Program-made: the position numbers and the translations under genes
The notes under the pieces: model-generated
Told to the model about the DNA's origin: nothing
The model's input: only the letters and a program-made list of their open reading frames with translations
The model's database searches: none
NCBI GenBank assembly: GCA_041746735.1
Contig: JBGTGP010000029.1
Span: forward strand, 1-64,000
Source: Opimibacter sp041746735
Lineage (GTDB): Bacteria > Bacteroidota > Bacteroidia > Chitinophagales > Saprospiraceae
DNA: 64,000 nucleotides
Reading direction: 5' to 3'
Part shown: positions 35,111-45,077 of the stretch, piece by piece
Layout of the letters: every line of letters starts with the position of its first letter
Position numbering within the stretch: position 1 is the stretch's first letter

Positions 35111-38100
35111 TCAGTTTTTGACAAAAGGGTAAGCACCACGACGACCATCGGTATAGTTCACCATGATATAATATAATCCAGCCGGTAATGCGGAGGTATT
35201 TATTATGGTGCCTGACTTGCTATCTGATAGTACAGATGTACGATGCTGCTGACCGTTAGATGAGAGGACTACGACAGATGTCCACGGATGTGTAGTATGC
35301 AACTGCACATGATCGGAAACCGGATTAGGTAAGATTCGCGCCGGATAAGCCACAAAGTCCTTAATGGACCGGGTCACCAGTGAATCGCAGGAGGTAATGT
35401 CATCATACTTGAGGAGCATGGAATCCTGCCGAATAAGGGAGCGCGCATGATAAACTGCATCACCATAACGTTCGGGACAGAGTAGAGCAAGATCATAAAG
35501 GTCCGTCGATGACTCCAGTTCATCTTCTTCTAGCAGACTGATTGATTCAAGCAGGGTAAATTTCATCGATGACTGCCACACACTATCAGGTGTGATCGCT
35601 TTGATATAATTACCTGCAGAGGTGCGCTTAGTCTCTTGGATAGGGGCAATAACATCCAACAGTTCAGTGTAGTCGTATATAATGCCAAAAAGGGTATCAT
35701 ACCGAAGTCGGATCTGATAAAGTAGAGAATCAGTATCGCGACCGGTGCCCCACAACAGATCAAGCCAGGCAATATAGGCAAATCTCTCCTGAACAGTGGG
35801 ACTGAAATCCTCCAAAGCAGACAGATGAATGCCGGAATACCGAATGGCTTGGTGCAGAGAATCCAGTGCATTGGAAAGCTTACCAATATTGGTTGTGGAC
35901 TCATCCGAAAGGAATAAGGTGATATCAGGAGGAAGGGATAGTACTCCGGGATCTTTGAGTCGATGGTACGTATGAAATCTTCCTGTCCAACTCAGGGACT
36001 TATCATAGTGATCAAATCCCAGATCACCGGCGATCAGGGCCTGATCCAGTACGGTCCATTCTTTGGCTAACCCCTGGTAGCCGACACCATCCGGACAGGT
36101 TTCTTCTTCGTCACAGATAAATGAAATGCCTGTCACATCAACAAACCAATTCGGCACAGATGAAATGGAGGGCGGTTCGAATTTGGTATTGTCATCGCTG
36201 TCAAATATAAATTGTGACATTAATGCGATTCCTTGTGACGCAAGATTTTTCGCCCCAAACTCATCAAAAGTCCCATCCCAGATATTGCCATGATGCTCCT
36301 GGATGCCGATGGTCGCGCTTTCATTGAGGAACAATCCTATCCAGTGATCTTCAAGGGTATTGCCTCGGAGTTTGCCTTGTGCTGAATTATCTCCTGCCGC
36401 AAAGATGCCATACCGGAAGTCTTTGATCATATTGCAAGACACATTGAAGTTGCTGGCACCTGACATATAGATACCGGCGGAGTTGTGGAAATTGTTGCCT
36501 TCCACATCACCGGTCAGGTCGTTGCAGAGTACATCGGCGTATTTGGCACCGGCAAGATAGATGCCGTAGGCATCGTCTTCGGTCAGATATTCCTTGATGA
36601 TCGTATTGTTTTGGATGAGAGTTTCATAGCCGGCAGTGCTGCTGATGACATACGCGCCGTCTCTGAGGGTGAGATGATTGTTGACGATTTCCTAGCGGGT
36701 TGGGATCGGCAGATCGTTGATCTCTATACAGACGGATTCATCCCCGTGCCCGGAAACCAGGATTGTATTGTATTCGACCTTGCCAAATCCCGCAAGCGGT
36801 GCGCAATGATTAAGCAAGATTCCGGTACGCTCTGCTTCGATGTCATTTTCCGTGAGATCTATGCTTTTATTGAGTACGCGATCTAGCCAGATGCCGGTTT
36901 CGACATCCTGCATTGTGACACCGGAGACGGAAAGTGCGCCTTTGAGATTGTATATGCCGATGTTACAGTTGTAAAAATTATGCGTATAGGAAGCAAAACT
37001 TCCTCCTGTATTGTCATATATTTCAGCATATCGGCAGTCATCCAGATAGATGCCGTACCCTTGAAGCTTTTGCTGTACCTCAGGATCACGATTTATATCT
37101 TTAAAGTGACCGAAGCCCAATGAAAGGGTTGAATTCCGGGCGATGACCCCATTCTGCATATTTTCAAAGAAGTTCGGATTTTGCTCAAGGCCAGGGACAA
37201 TAAAGGGGCTGACATGATTGACTTCGATGCCGGCAAATGGTAATTCTCCTGGTGCCGGAGTCTGCCCGTCGTAGGGAGAAAGCATGCTGCCGGACCCTCC
37301 AAACACATTGCCGTTGAAGGGGTGTAATGTGACATAATTTTCGGAGGGATTTTCCGGGTCGGGTGCTGTGAAAACGGGTGGGACATACAAGCCAATGTAA
37401 TTGTCCTTGTAGAGTGTATTCGTGCTTGAAATATGAGCGCCTCTTTCGGCCTGTATACCATATCGGGCATTTTCAACAACGCAATTGCTGAGTGACAGTG
37501 AACCGCCACTTTTTACCAGAAATCCTTTCCACATCTTGTCACAGGATCGTATACGCTGGCCATCGATTTTGAGCGAAGCACCTTCTTCAATAATGATCTG
37601 TCCTCCTTCATTGACGATGATATATCCATGACCCGTATTGTTATAGATACAATATTCGGGAATATCAAATACCAGCTGGTCATGTACATACAGATTCTGT
37701 GTGGTTGATGGGTTGCAGGCGTACCAATCTGGTAATCCCAATATCGGGTCTACCGGAATCAGGACCAATGGCCCGGCTCCGTCATCATAGTCATCCAGCA
37801 GATCGCTGGCATGATAGGAAGCATAATTGGGATACGGAATAGGCTTTACAATATCACTGAGTACCTCTTCATCTTCAGTCTGAAGTTCCGAATTAGCCGT
37901 CCTGGTGACTCTGTTGATGGTTTTGAATTGGTTGTCATAAAAGGACTGAAGGACCAGTTGATAATCGTAAGATACAATGTCGTTTTGGGCTACAGTTGGT
38001 GTTGTAAATTCAATAAATGTCCAGTAACTTCCAGAGCCCTGATTGTACAGCACATTGAGCCCAGGCAGGTCTGAAAGGTCGATGATCTCCCATTCCAGGG

Positions 38101-38312
38101 GAAGGATTTCGATACGACCTGTGAACGAGGATGCAGTACCTGTATTCTGGATGGTGATGCTAAAGGTGATCACATCACAATAACCCTCTGGATAGGGTAC
38201 ATCATGGGTCACATTCAAGTTAAACTGAGACACTTGGGCATGGGTTGGGGATAGACCAAGCCCTGTAATTAAGGTCAGAAATAGGAAGCGGTAAAGCGGT
38301 AAAGCGTTTCAT
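35111..38312 (-). pseudogene. Parallel beta-helix T9SS protein, broken by frameshift and amber codon
   Basis: A gene of about 1065 codons is interrupted twice. At the 5' end, ATG 38310-38312 begins MKRFTALPL, but the frame that encodes YRFLFLTLITGLGLSPTHAQ, a signal peptide, is offset after two copies of an 8-bp unit (38290-38305). A third copy would restore it. Second, TAG at 36692-36694 interrupts the body. The frame resumes unchanged with EIVNNHLTLRDGAYVISST and runs to 35111. The body holds right-handed beta-helix repeats (GIYMSGASNFNVSCNMI), and the end is a T9SS domain (ILPNPVSDHVQL, AYPFVKN). Both lesions could also be sequencing errors. Confidence 0.75.
38290..38305. repeat. 8-bp tandem repeat GGTAAAGC x2 in signal-peptide codons
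   Basis: GGTAAAGC (38290-38297) is repeated exactly (38298-38305), and on the minus strand the unit is GCTTTACC. It lies five codons or fewer after the ATG at 38310-38312 of the beta-helix gene. Gain of one copy (+8, equal to -1 in frame) would join the ATG to the signal peptide frame. Confidence 0.8.
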
Positions 38313-38445
38313 GAGGAACGGTTTTATTTGGTTAATTAATTTTTAAATATAGTCAAAACAGGCCAAATGGAAACGTAAATTCATCCATTTTGTCAAATGC
38401 ATTGCATTCGTAGTGCTTTTCCCCATATCCTCTTATCTTTCCGCC

Positions 38446-40080
38446 ATGTCATCCTACAATATTGAGCGGCACAAGAATGAAGATGCCATGAAAATGCTGA
38501 TCTCCCAGATGCAGCGAAAACTGGACGTCATCCACCTGGGAGGAGGCAAAAAGAAAATGGACAAACAACATGACATGGGCAAGCTGACTGCCCGCGAACG
38601 CGTCGAGAAGTTGTTGGATCCGGATACGCCTTCTATGGAGATCGGTGCATTTGCCGGCTACGAGATGTATATGGAGGACGGCGGATGTCCAGCCGGTGGT
38701 GTCATCGTGGTTGTAGGTCAGGTGTCAGGACGTACCTGTGTGATCGTGGCCAATGACGCCACAGTCAAGGCCGGAGCCTGGTTTCCGATCACCGGAAAGA
38801 AAAACCTCCGGGCCCAGGAGATCGCCATGGAAAACCGACTCCCCATCATCTATCTGGTGGATAGTGCGGGTGTTTTTTTGCCAATGCAGGATGAGATATT
38901 TCCTGACAAGGAGCATTTTGGACGGATATTCCGCAACAATGCCCGGATGTCATCCATGGGTATACCCCAGATCGCCGCCATCATGGGCTCCTGTGTAGCC
39001 GGAGGAGCATATCTGCCCATCATGTCAGATGAAGCGCTCATCGTCGAAGGTACCGGATCCATATTCCTCGCCGGACCTTATCTGGTCAAAGCCGCCATCG
39101 GCGAAGATGTCGATCAGGAAACGCTGGGAGGTGCCTCCACACATAGCGAAATATCAGGCGTCACGGACTACAAAATGCCAGATGACGACACCTGTCTGCG
39201 CACGATCCGCGACTTGGTCAGCCGATTGGGCCCCGTCGCAAATCCTGGACTCAACCGAATACCTGCTGTGGCCCCTGCCGGCACTTCCGAAGACATCCTC
39301 AGCCTGATGCCCGAAGACGGCTCCAGACCTTACTCGATGAAGGAGGTGCTGCGACACATCGTCGATGGAGGCGAGATGACCCAGTACAAGGAAGAATACG
39401 GCAAAACGATGCTCTGCGCCTACGCCCGCATCGACGGATGGTCGGTCGGCATCGTCGCCAATGAACGCGAAATCGTCAAAACCAAAACCGGTGAGATGCA
39501 GTTGGGCGGTGTGATCTACTCCGACTCCGCTGACAAAGCCACCCGTTTTATCCTCAACTGCAATCAGAAAAAAATACCACTGGTGTTTATCCATGATGTC
39601 ACCGGCTTTATGGTCGGCAAGCGCTCAGAGCATGGCGGCATCATCAAGGACGGCGCTAAAATGGTCAATGCCGTAGCCAACAGTACCGTACCCAAGATCA
39701 CGATCATCGCAGGCAACAGCTATGGTGCCGGAAATTATGCGATGTGTGGAAAGGCCTATGATCCCCGGTTTATTGCAGCATGGCCGACGGCCAGAATCGC
39801 GGTCATGGGAGGCGCACAGGCAGCAAAGGTCCTGACCCGGATACAGGTATCATCGCTGGAGACAAAAGGACAAAAGCCGGATCCGGAAGGAGAGAAAGCC
39901 CTCTTTGATACCATCAAATCCCGCTATGATGAACAGACTACGCCGTATTATGCCGCAGCAAGAATGTGGGTCGACGCCATCATCGATCCCCGGGAGACCC
40001 GTTCTTTTATCTCTCAGGCACTCAATGCTGCACAGCATGCTCCGATTGAACCTTTCAATACCGGAGTGCTCCAGACGTGA
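38446..40080 (+). CDS. Acyl-CoA carboxylase carboxyltransferase subunit, methylcrotonyl type
   Basis: This 544-aa carboxyltransferase transfers CO2 from biotin to an acyl-CoA. The biotin- and CoA-binding halves are both present: MSSMGIPQIAAIMGSCVAGGAYLP and GSIFLAGPYLVKAAIGEDVDQETLGGASTHSEISGVTDY in the first, FIHDVTGFMVGKRSE and ITIIAGNSYGAGNYAMCG in the second. These match methylcrotonyl-CoA carboxylase beta better than propionyl-CoA carboxylase, which would place it in leucine degradation. The alpha subunit is not in this window. Start chosen at MSSYNIERHKNED. Confidence 0.92.
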   Translation: MSSYNIERHKNEDAMKMLISQMQRKLDVIHLGGGKKKMDKQHDMGKLTARERVEKLLDPDTPSMEIGAFAGYEMYMEDGGCPAGGVIVVVGQVSGRTCVIVANDATVKAGAWFPITGKKNLRAQEIAMENRLPIIYLVDSAGVFLPMQDEIFPDKEHFGRIFRNNARMSSMGIPQIAAIMGSCVAGGAYLPIMSDEALIVEGTGSIFLAGPYLVKAAIGEDVDQETLGGASTHSEISGVTDYKMPDDDTCLRTIRDLVSRLGPVANPGLNRIPAVAPAGTSEDILSLMPEDGSRPYSMKEVLRHIVDGGEMTQYKEEYGKTMLCAYARIDGWSVGIVANEREIVKTKTGEMQLGGVIYSDSADKATRFILNCNQKKIPLVFIHDVTGFMVGKRSEHGGIIKDGAKMVNAVANSTVPKITIIAGNSYGAGNYAMCGKAYDPRFIAAWPTARIAVMGGAQAAKVLTRIQVSSLETKGQKPDPEGEKALFDTIKSRYDEQTTPYYAAARMWVDAIIDPRETRSFISQALNAAQHAPIEPFNTGVLQT

Positions 40081-40454
40081 AGACAACAATGGTGGGAATG
40101 GATTAGGAGATTAGGAGGTTAGGAGGTTAGGAGATTAGGAGATTAGTGTTTAGAGTTTAGTGTTTATGTGCGACTAAGATTGTGCATTTTCGGATTAGGA
40201 GGGAGTATTTCATTAACTGTGGCAGCATCCAATCTGGCTTTCCGCCTGGCGGTCGGAATCTATTCTGTTCTGCGATTTCGAACTAGATACTGTGCCATCA
40301 GGCAGCCTCTAGTCTGGTATCTGGCATCTTATGCTCTGGCATCCCACTTAGTCGGAATCTCCGTTGCGCTTCGATTTGGCATCTGGAAAAAAAAAGTGGC
40401 AAGTATTTAAGAGTTGAATTATTTTGCCCTGGGGGTGATGAATAAAAAATCAGT
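40081..40454. other. Non-coding gap with 8-bp array and low-complexity tail
   Basis: The gap begins with an octamer array (40101-40146), followed by GTTTAGAGTTTAGTGTTTA and then loose repeats of ATCTGGC/TCTGGT (about 40230-40390). An 80-codon frame here (40168-40410) is read out of these repeats and is not a credible gene. No structured RNA was recognised. Confidence 0.6.
40101..40146. repeat. 8-bp tandem repeat array, GRTTAGGA x5.8
   Basis: Exact 8-bp units start at 40101, 40109, 40117, 40125 and 40133, with a partial copy at 40141. Units are GATTAGGA or GGTTAGGA. The array has the same period as the one at 106-175 and similar purine-rich composition when that one is read on its minus strand. 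It lies 20 bp after the carboxylase stop codon. Confidence 0.9.
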
Positions 40455-40865
40455 ATGAGGAGGTACAAACAATACGTTGTAGCAACAAGCGAGATGATAC
40501 ATCATCTATCTCGACTCCATTACCTCTTGAGGCGTATGAGTTTGGTCTTCATCTTGATGTTGACTGTAAAAGGTATTCATGCTCAGTCAAAAGCCGTACA
40601 ACCTGGAGTAGGTTCTGCTTTCACTTTTTATCAGGATGTTTTGACCTCGGAGTCATCTGCATTGGCACAATTAAAACCTACCTGGCTGATACATCCAAAT
40701 CAACAGATAAGGGTGACACAACATGTCCCCTCTTTAGATCACTTACCTGGTCTTTTTTGCCGGATGGAGTACAAACTGGAAACCAGGAGCAGACTGGCAC
40801 CCCGATTCAGATTGGGGTCTCTTGCCTATACAGAATGGCTGGAAGGGAAGAGGGAAAGAGAATAA
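40455..40865 (+). CDS. Small secreted conserved protein
   Basis: This is a 136-aa protein. Starting from the internal ATG 40536 gives a clean signal peptide (MSLVFILMLTVKGIHAQ). ATG 40455 adds a basic N-terminus that is unusual but possible. The mature part has the segment LPGLFCRMEYKLETRSRLAPRFRLGSLAYTEWLEGK. The P-x-RFRLGSL-Y-x-WLEGK motif is one I associate with short Bacteroidota proteins of unknown function. It stands alone between the carboxylase gene and bshB1. Confidence 0.7.
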   Translation: MRRYKQYVVATSEMIHHLSRLHYLLRRMSLVFILMLTVKGIHAQSKAVQPGVGSAFTFYQDVLTSESSALAQLKPTWLIHPNQQIRVTQHVPSLDHLPGLFCRMEYKLETRSRLAPRFRLGSLAYTEWLEGKRERE

Positions 40866-40946
40866 GAGGAGGTACGTGAAATGACTTTTGCAAAAAGCCA
40901 AGCTCTTTGATCAGCAACGCATCCCCTTTATATCTGCAGGAAATTC

Positions 40947-41654
40947 TCACAGCAGGTGCTCCATCCTGACGGGCCCGGTGAGGGTATACCCTTCCGCAAA
41001 TTCGGCACCGATCAGACGACCCATTTCTCTAAAACGGGCTTCCCAAAATCCCATAAAGTCAGATCTCGAGATAGGCGTTACCGGCTCGCTGGAATCAGGA
41101 TCGTAAAACTGAGAGCGGAATGCCATGATGGCTTCAATTTTCTTCGGCATATAAGAGGTGATGTCGACACAGACATCAGGATGGATATAGTAGTCCTGGA
41201 TCATGTGGTAGATCTGCCGGGGTCGCCACGCCTCAAGTGCCTGGCCTCCACGTTCGACCTGAACTTTAGGGAGACCTGACAGGAAGCAACTCTCTGTCAC
41301 GAGTTGAGACGCACGGCCATGGTCCGGATGCCGGTCACGAACGGCGTTCGTCACGACGATCTCTGGTTGATACTGGCGTATGGCACGGATCACCGGGAGT
41401 TTGTTGGTCTCAGACAGATCAAAAAATCCATCCCGCAGACCGAGATTTTCTCTGAAAGCGATGCCCATAATGCCGGCAGCAACGGCGGCTTCACGAGACC
41501 GGATTTCAGCACTTCCTCTTGTCCCCAGTTCGCCGGCCGTGAGATCGATGATACCGACCGTATGTCCCAGTGCCACATGCTTAAACACGGTACCAGCACT
41601 GCACAACTCCACATCATCCGGATGTGCTACAATAAACAGAATATCCGTTTTCAT
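40947..41654 (-). CDS. bshB1: Bacillithiol biosynthesis deacetylase BshB1
   Basis: This zinc-dependent GlcNAc-malate deacetylase (235 aa) belongs to bacillithiol synthesis. The metal ligands are in AHPDDVELCSAG (His-Pro-Asp-Asp), DRHPDHGRA and the C-terminal HxxH-type region. LTAGELGTRGSAEIRSREA and FRENLGLRDGFF are the BshB1 signatures. Bacillithiol is the main small thiol in many Bacteroidota and would be a plausible reductant for the 1-Cys peroxiredoxin of this window (inference). The gene is 69 bp after the fabH-type gene on the same strand. Confidence 0.95.
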   Translation of the reverse strand: MKTDILFIVAHPDDVELCSAGTVFKHVALGHTVGIIDLTAGELGTRGSAEIRSREAAVAAGIMGIAFRENLGLRDGFFDLSETNKLPVIRAIRQYQPEIVVTNAVRDRHPDHGRASQLVTESCFLSGLPKVQVERGGQALEAWRPRQIYHMIQDYYIHPDVCVDITSYMPKKIEAIMAFRSQFYDPDSSEPVTPISRSDFMGFWEARFREMGRLIGAEFAEGYTLTGPVRMEHLL

Positions 41655-41723
41655 GCTGCAAAATACAGGTTTACTCAGGCAAATCGAAAATCGCTTAGTG
41701 CCAACTCAGTCCGTCACCATTAG

Positions 41724-42782
41724 CTACCATCTGACCAAACCGGCGGCCCAGGTAAATCCGCTGCCAAATGCGGCAAGACACACGAGATCTCCTTTATTGA
41801 CTTTGCCCTGCTGGTAGGCCTCGGTAAGTGCGATCGGGATCGAGGCTGCTGTTGTATTTCCATAGCGATCGATATTGTTCCAGACCTGGTCATCACGGAG
41901 ATGCATGGTTTTCTGAACGAACTGGCTGATACGTAGATTGGCCTGGTGCGTGACCAGCAGACTGATGTCGGATTTCTGCAGGCTGGCAGCAGCAAGGACC
42001 TCCTCGATGACTTCCGGAAATTTGGCAACTGCATTTTTAAAAACGAGCGGGCCATTCATATTGGGAAAGATCATGCCTTCAGATACCATCGACGGGGTGA
42101 TGAAGGTGCCTCCAAACTCAGCGGGTTCATATCCATATACTGCTGGATCCGCAGCATGCACTCCACTATGGGCCCCGGGATTGATCATGGCCAGTTCTTC
42201 TGCAAACTCGCCATTGGCATGCAGCCGTGTCGCCAGGATGCCCCGGCCGGGCTCATCCGTAGCACTGATAATCGCAGCTCCGGCACCATCGCCAAAGATG
42301 ACCGTCACGTTGCGCCCGCGGGTCGAATAGTCCAGCCCCATGGAATGAGTTTCTGCTCCGATCAACATGATATTTTTATGCTGACCTGAACGTATGAAGG
42401 CATCTGCAACAGAAAGTCCGTAGACAAACCCACTGCATTGGTTACGGATATCCAGTGCGCCTATTTCTGTCCGGGTTATACCCAACTGACGCTGCACGAG
42501 TACACCACAACCCGGAAAATAATAGTCCGGACTCAGTGTCGCAAATATGATCAGATCCAGTTCGTCAGCTTCCATGCCTGCATCGGACAAGGCACGCCGG
42601 GCAGCTTCAGTCCCGATCGTTGAGGTCGATTGCTGATGTCGGGTACAATAACGTCGCTCCCGGATGCCGGTGCGTTCGAGGATCCACTCATCACTGGTAT
42701 CCATGTGGCGTGCCAGATCGTCATTGGTTACAATGTTGTCCGGAACGTAGAAACCAAGACCGCGGATGTAAGCAGAAGGCAT
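41724..42782 (-). CDS. fabH: Beta-ketoacyl-ACP synthase III (FabH)
   Basis: This enzyme condenses acyl-CoA with malonyl-ACP to start fatty acid synthesis. The Cys-His-Asn triad is visible: C116 in NQCSGFVYGL, H279 in VTHQANLRIS and N309 in YGNTTAASIP. The glycine-rich end AAFGSGFTWAAGLVRW completes the family pattern. At 352 aa the length is slightly above E. coli FabH. Neighbour BshB1 lies downstream. Whether it is the housekeeping FabH or a paralogue for a secondary product cannot be told. Confidence 0.94.
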   Translation of the reverse strand: MPSAYIRGLGFYVPDNIVTNDDLARHMDTSDEWILERTGIRERRYCTRHQQSTSTIGTEAARRALSDAGMEADELDLIIFATLSPDYYFPGCGVLVQRQLGITRTEIGALDIRNQCSGFVYGLSVADAFIRSGQHKNIMLIGAETHSMGLDYSTRGRNVTVIFGDGAGAAIISATDEPGRGILATRLHANGEFAEELAMINPGAHSGVHAADPAVYGYEPAEFGGTFITPSMVSEGMIFPNMNGPLVFKNAVAKFPEVIEEVLAAASLQKSDISLLVTHQANLRISQFVQKTMHLRDDQVWNNIDRYGNTTAASIPIALTEAYQQGKVNKGDLVCLAAFGSGFTWAAGLVRW

Positions 42783-42940
42783 GAGATATACTATTTAGGC
42801 ATGAGTCAGGAAGATAAAAATTATACTGGACTTGGACTGGCAAGCCTACTGGTACAATTGCAAAACAGAAGAATAAAAATCTGGTAGACCAAATGACCCG
42901 TGAAGCATAGGGAAGTAGAGGCAGAAAGGATATGCCCAAA

Positions 42941-43873
42941 TCAATCGTTGGTGATCACTTCCCGGATCGTATACGCCGTATGTCCCGTCTGGCCATAATA
43001 GGTCTTCATCAGCATATCACTGATAAAGCCCAGGATCAGAAACTGGATGCCTATCAGGAAAGAAAGGAGCGCAAACATCGGCCAGAAGGTTTCGGACATA
43101 TCCTGACCCTGAAAAAATTCCTTCAATGCCATCACCCCCGAAAAAAAACTAAAGAGGATGATCACCAGACCAATCGATCCGAGGAAATGAAAAGGTCGGA
43201 CGGCATAGCGATTCCAGTACCAGATCATGACCATATCTGCAAACCCCTTGAGGGTGCGTTTGAAATTGTATTTGGACCTGCCGGCTTCGCGGGGTCGGTG
43301 GTGGACCGGTATTTCCCCGATCAGGAATCCCCGCATCTTTAGGAGTGCCGGTATAAAACGATGCATTTCGCCATACAGGTTGATGTCATGAAAGCATTCT
43401 TTCTTATACACCTTGAGTGTGCATCCGCTGTCATGGATGCCATCCTCGACCAGTAAGCCACGGAGCATATTGGCCACCCGACTCACAAACTTTTTAGAGA
43501 ATGGATCTTTGCGGTCTTTGCGCCATCCTGAAACGACATCTAACTCCTGATCTTCCAGATGGTGGATCAGCGCCGGTACATCCGCAGGATTGTTTTGGAG
43601 ATCACCATCCATGGTGACGAGGTAAGGGTATTGTGCTGCTTTGATACCCGCATCCAGTGCTGCCGTCTGACCAAAATTGGTCCGCATCCGGATGATGGTG
43701 ACAGGACTTAGTTGACGCAGGACTTTATGCGTTCCGTCCGTCGATCCATCGTCGACCATAATGATCTCAAAAGGTACGCCTAACGAATGGACAACGGTCA
43801 GGATTTCCTGATGAAGTTTTTGAATATTTTCGACTTCGTTAAAAACCGGGATAATAAAGGAGACGGGTTTCAT
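42941..43873 (-). CDS. Membrane-anchored family 2 glycosyltransferase
   Basis: A GT-A fold transferase (residues 1-220) with VSFIIPVFNEVENIQKLHQ, MVDDGSTDGT and VTMDGDLQNNPAD (donor metal DxD-like region), followed by two membrane helices (about 230-255 and 268-295). The layout matches polyprenyl-phosphate glycosyltransferases such as DPM1/GtrB/ArnC. It would make a lipid-linked sugar for envelope glycans. ATG at 43873 is used because 15 extra residues in a longer frame are not family-like. It overlaps the epimerase stop by 4 bp (ATGA). Confidence 0.93.
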   Translation of the reverse strand: MKPVSFIIPVFNEVENIQKLHQEILTVVHSLGVPFEIIMVDDGSTDGTHKVLRQLSPVTIIRMRTNFGQTAALDAGIKAAQYPYLVTMDGDLQNNPADVPALIHHLEDQELDVVSGWRKDRKDPFSKKFVSRVANMLRGLLVEDGIHDSGCTLKVYKKECFHDINLYGEMHRFIPALLKMRGFLIGEIPVHHRPREAGRSKYNFKRTLKGFADMVMIWYWNRYAVRPFHFLGSIGLVIILFSFFSGVMALKEFFQGQDMSETFWPMFALLSFLIGIQFLILGFISDMLMKTYYGQTGHTAYTIREVITND

Positions 43874-44901
43874 GTCTGGGAATTGATTGCGGATAATCCG
43901 TGGTACGGAAGATACCAATCCACAAAGTTACGAATGCCTTCCTCAAGATCGGTCGCAGGTGAATAGCCCGTCAGGGCTTGTAAGGCGGAGGTGTCTGCCC
44001 AGGTAGAAGGGACATCTCCGGGTTGGATGGGCAGGAAATTCTTTTGAGCGGTTTTTCCCAGATATTTTTCGAGCAACTCAATAAACGTCATCAGGCTCAC
44101 CGGACTGCTGCGGCCGATATTGACGATCCGGTGCACATACTCCTGGGTGTCTTCCGGAATATGGCGAACCAATCCAAGGATGCCATCGATGATATCATCG
44201 ATATAGGTAAAATCACGTTCCATGTTGCCGTGATTGTAGACGTCGATACTATCTCCGCGCATGATCCGGTCGGCAAATTTGTAATAGGCCATATCGGGCC
44301 GACCCCACGGGCCATAGACTGTAAAAAACCTAAGTCCGGTAGCCGGAATACCGTATAGCGCCACATACGAATGCGCCAGTATTTCGCCCGCCTTTTTGGT
44401 CGCTCCATACAGTGAAACCGGCTGATGAGTTCTGTCCGTCTCCCGAAAGGGTATATCTGCGTTACTGCCATACACACTCGAACTGCTGGCATAGATCAGA
44501 TGCCGGACCGGATAGCGCCGACAAGCTTCGAGAATATTGAAAAATCCCTGGATATTGCTGTCGATAAAAGATTGCGGATGGTGAATGCTGTGTCGAACAC
44601 CGGCCTGAGCCGCGAGATGAATCACCATGTCAGGTCTGAGTGCTTCAAACAGGGACGATACATTGACCGAATCGAGCAGATCAAGATAGTAGAATGTAAA
44701 ATGGGCCTGGCCATCTATCGCTTTCCCTTGTATCAATTGGTCTTTACTGATGCCCAGTTGCTCCAGTCGTGCATATTTTAACCGTACATCATAGTAGGCA
44801 TTGAGATTGTCCAGCCCATAGACTGTATGCCCCTCCCGGAGGAGAGCCTTACACATGTGGAAACCGATAAAACCGGCCGCACCGGTCACAAGCACCTTCA
44901 A
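43870..44901 (-). CDS. NAD-dependent epimerase, UDP-glucuronate 4-epimerase-like
   Basis: This is a 343-aa extended short-chain dehydrogenase. The Rossmann loop GAAGFIGFH follows the start TTG 44901 (MKVLVTGAAGF). No in-frame ATG lies nearby, and a longer frame adds an unrelated 57 residues. The catalytic tyrosine and lysine are in SLYGATKKAGE, with the serine in ASSSSVYG. GPWGRPDMAYYKFADRIMRG is characteristic of UDP-glucuronate 4-epimerases. It feeds nucleotide sugar to the coupled glycosyltransferase downstream. Confidence 0.92.
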   Translation of the reverse strand: MKVLVTGAAGFIGFHMCKALLREGHTVYGLDNLNAYYDVRLKYARLEQLGISKDQLIQGKAIDGQAHFTFYYLDLLDSVNVSSLFEALRPDMVIHLAAQAGVRHSIHHPQSFIDSNIQGFFNILEACRRYPVRHLIYASSSSVYGSNADIPFRETDRTHQPVSLYGATKKAGEILAHSYVALYGIPATGLRFFTVYGPWGRPDMAYYKFADRIMRGDSIDVYNHGNMERDFTYIDDIIDGILGLVRHIPEDTQEYVHRIVNIGRSSPVSLMTFIELLEKYLGKTAQKNFLPIQPGDVPSTWADTSALQALTGYSPATDLEEGIRNFVDWYLPYHGLSAINSQT

Positions 44902-45077
44902 AGAATCATGGTTTAGGCGAACAAATGTACAAGTTCGCGCCCTTTGAGTACAATTTGACCACTTATTACTCCTTTCATCAGGTTCAGTAATGTTCAGACG
45001 AATCTTTACTTTTAACACTATCCGTGGACGTCTGCACCAGGCAGAAATGCGTATTATGTATTCTAAAAGCAAAACGA

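Noticed and set aside
40168..40410. Possible 80-aa gene after the carboxylase
   Set aside because: The frame is built on loose ATCTGGC repeats and has no start context.
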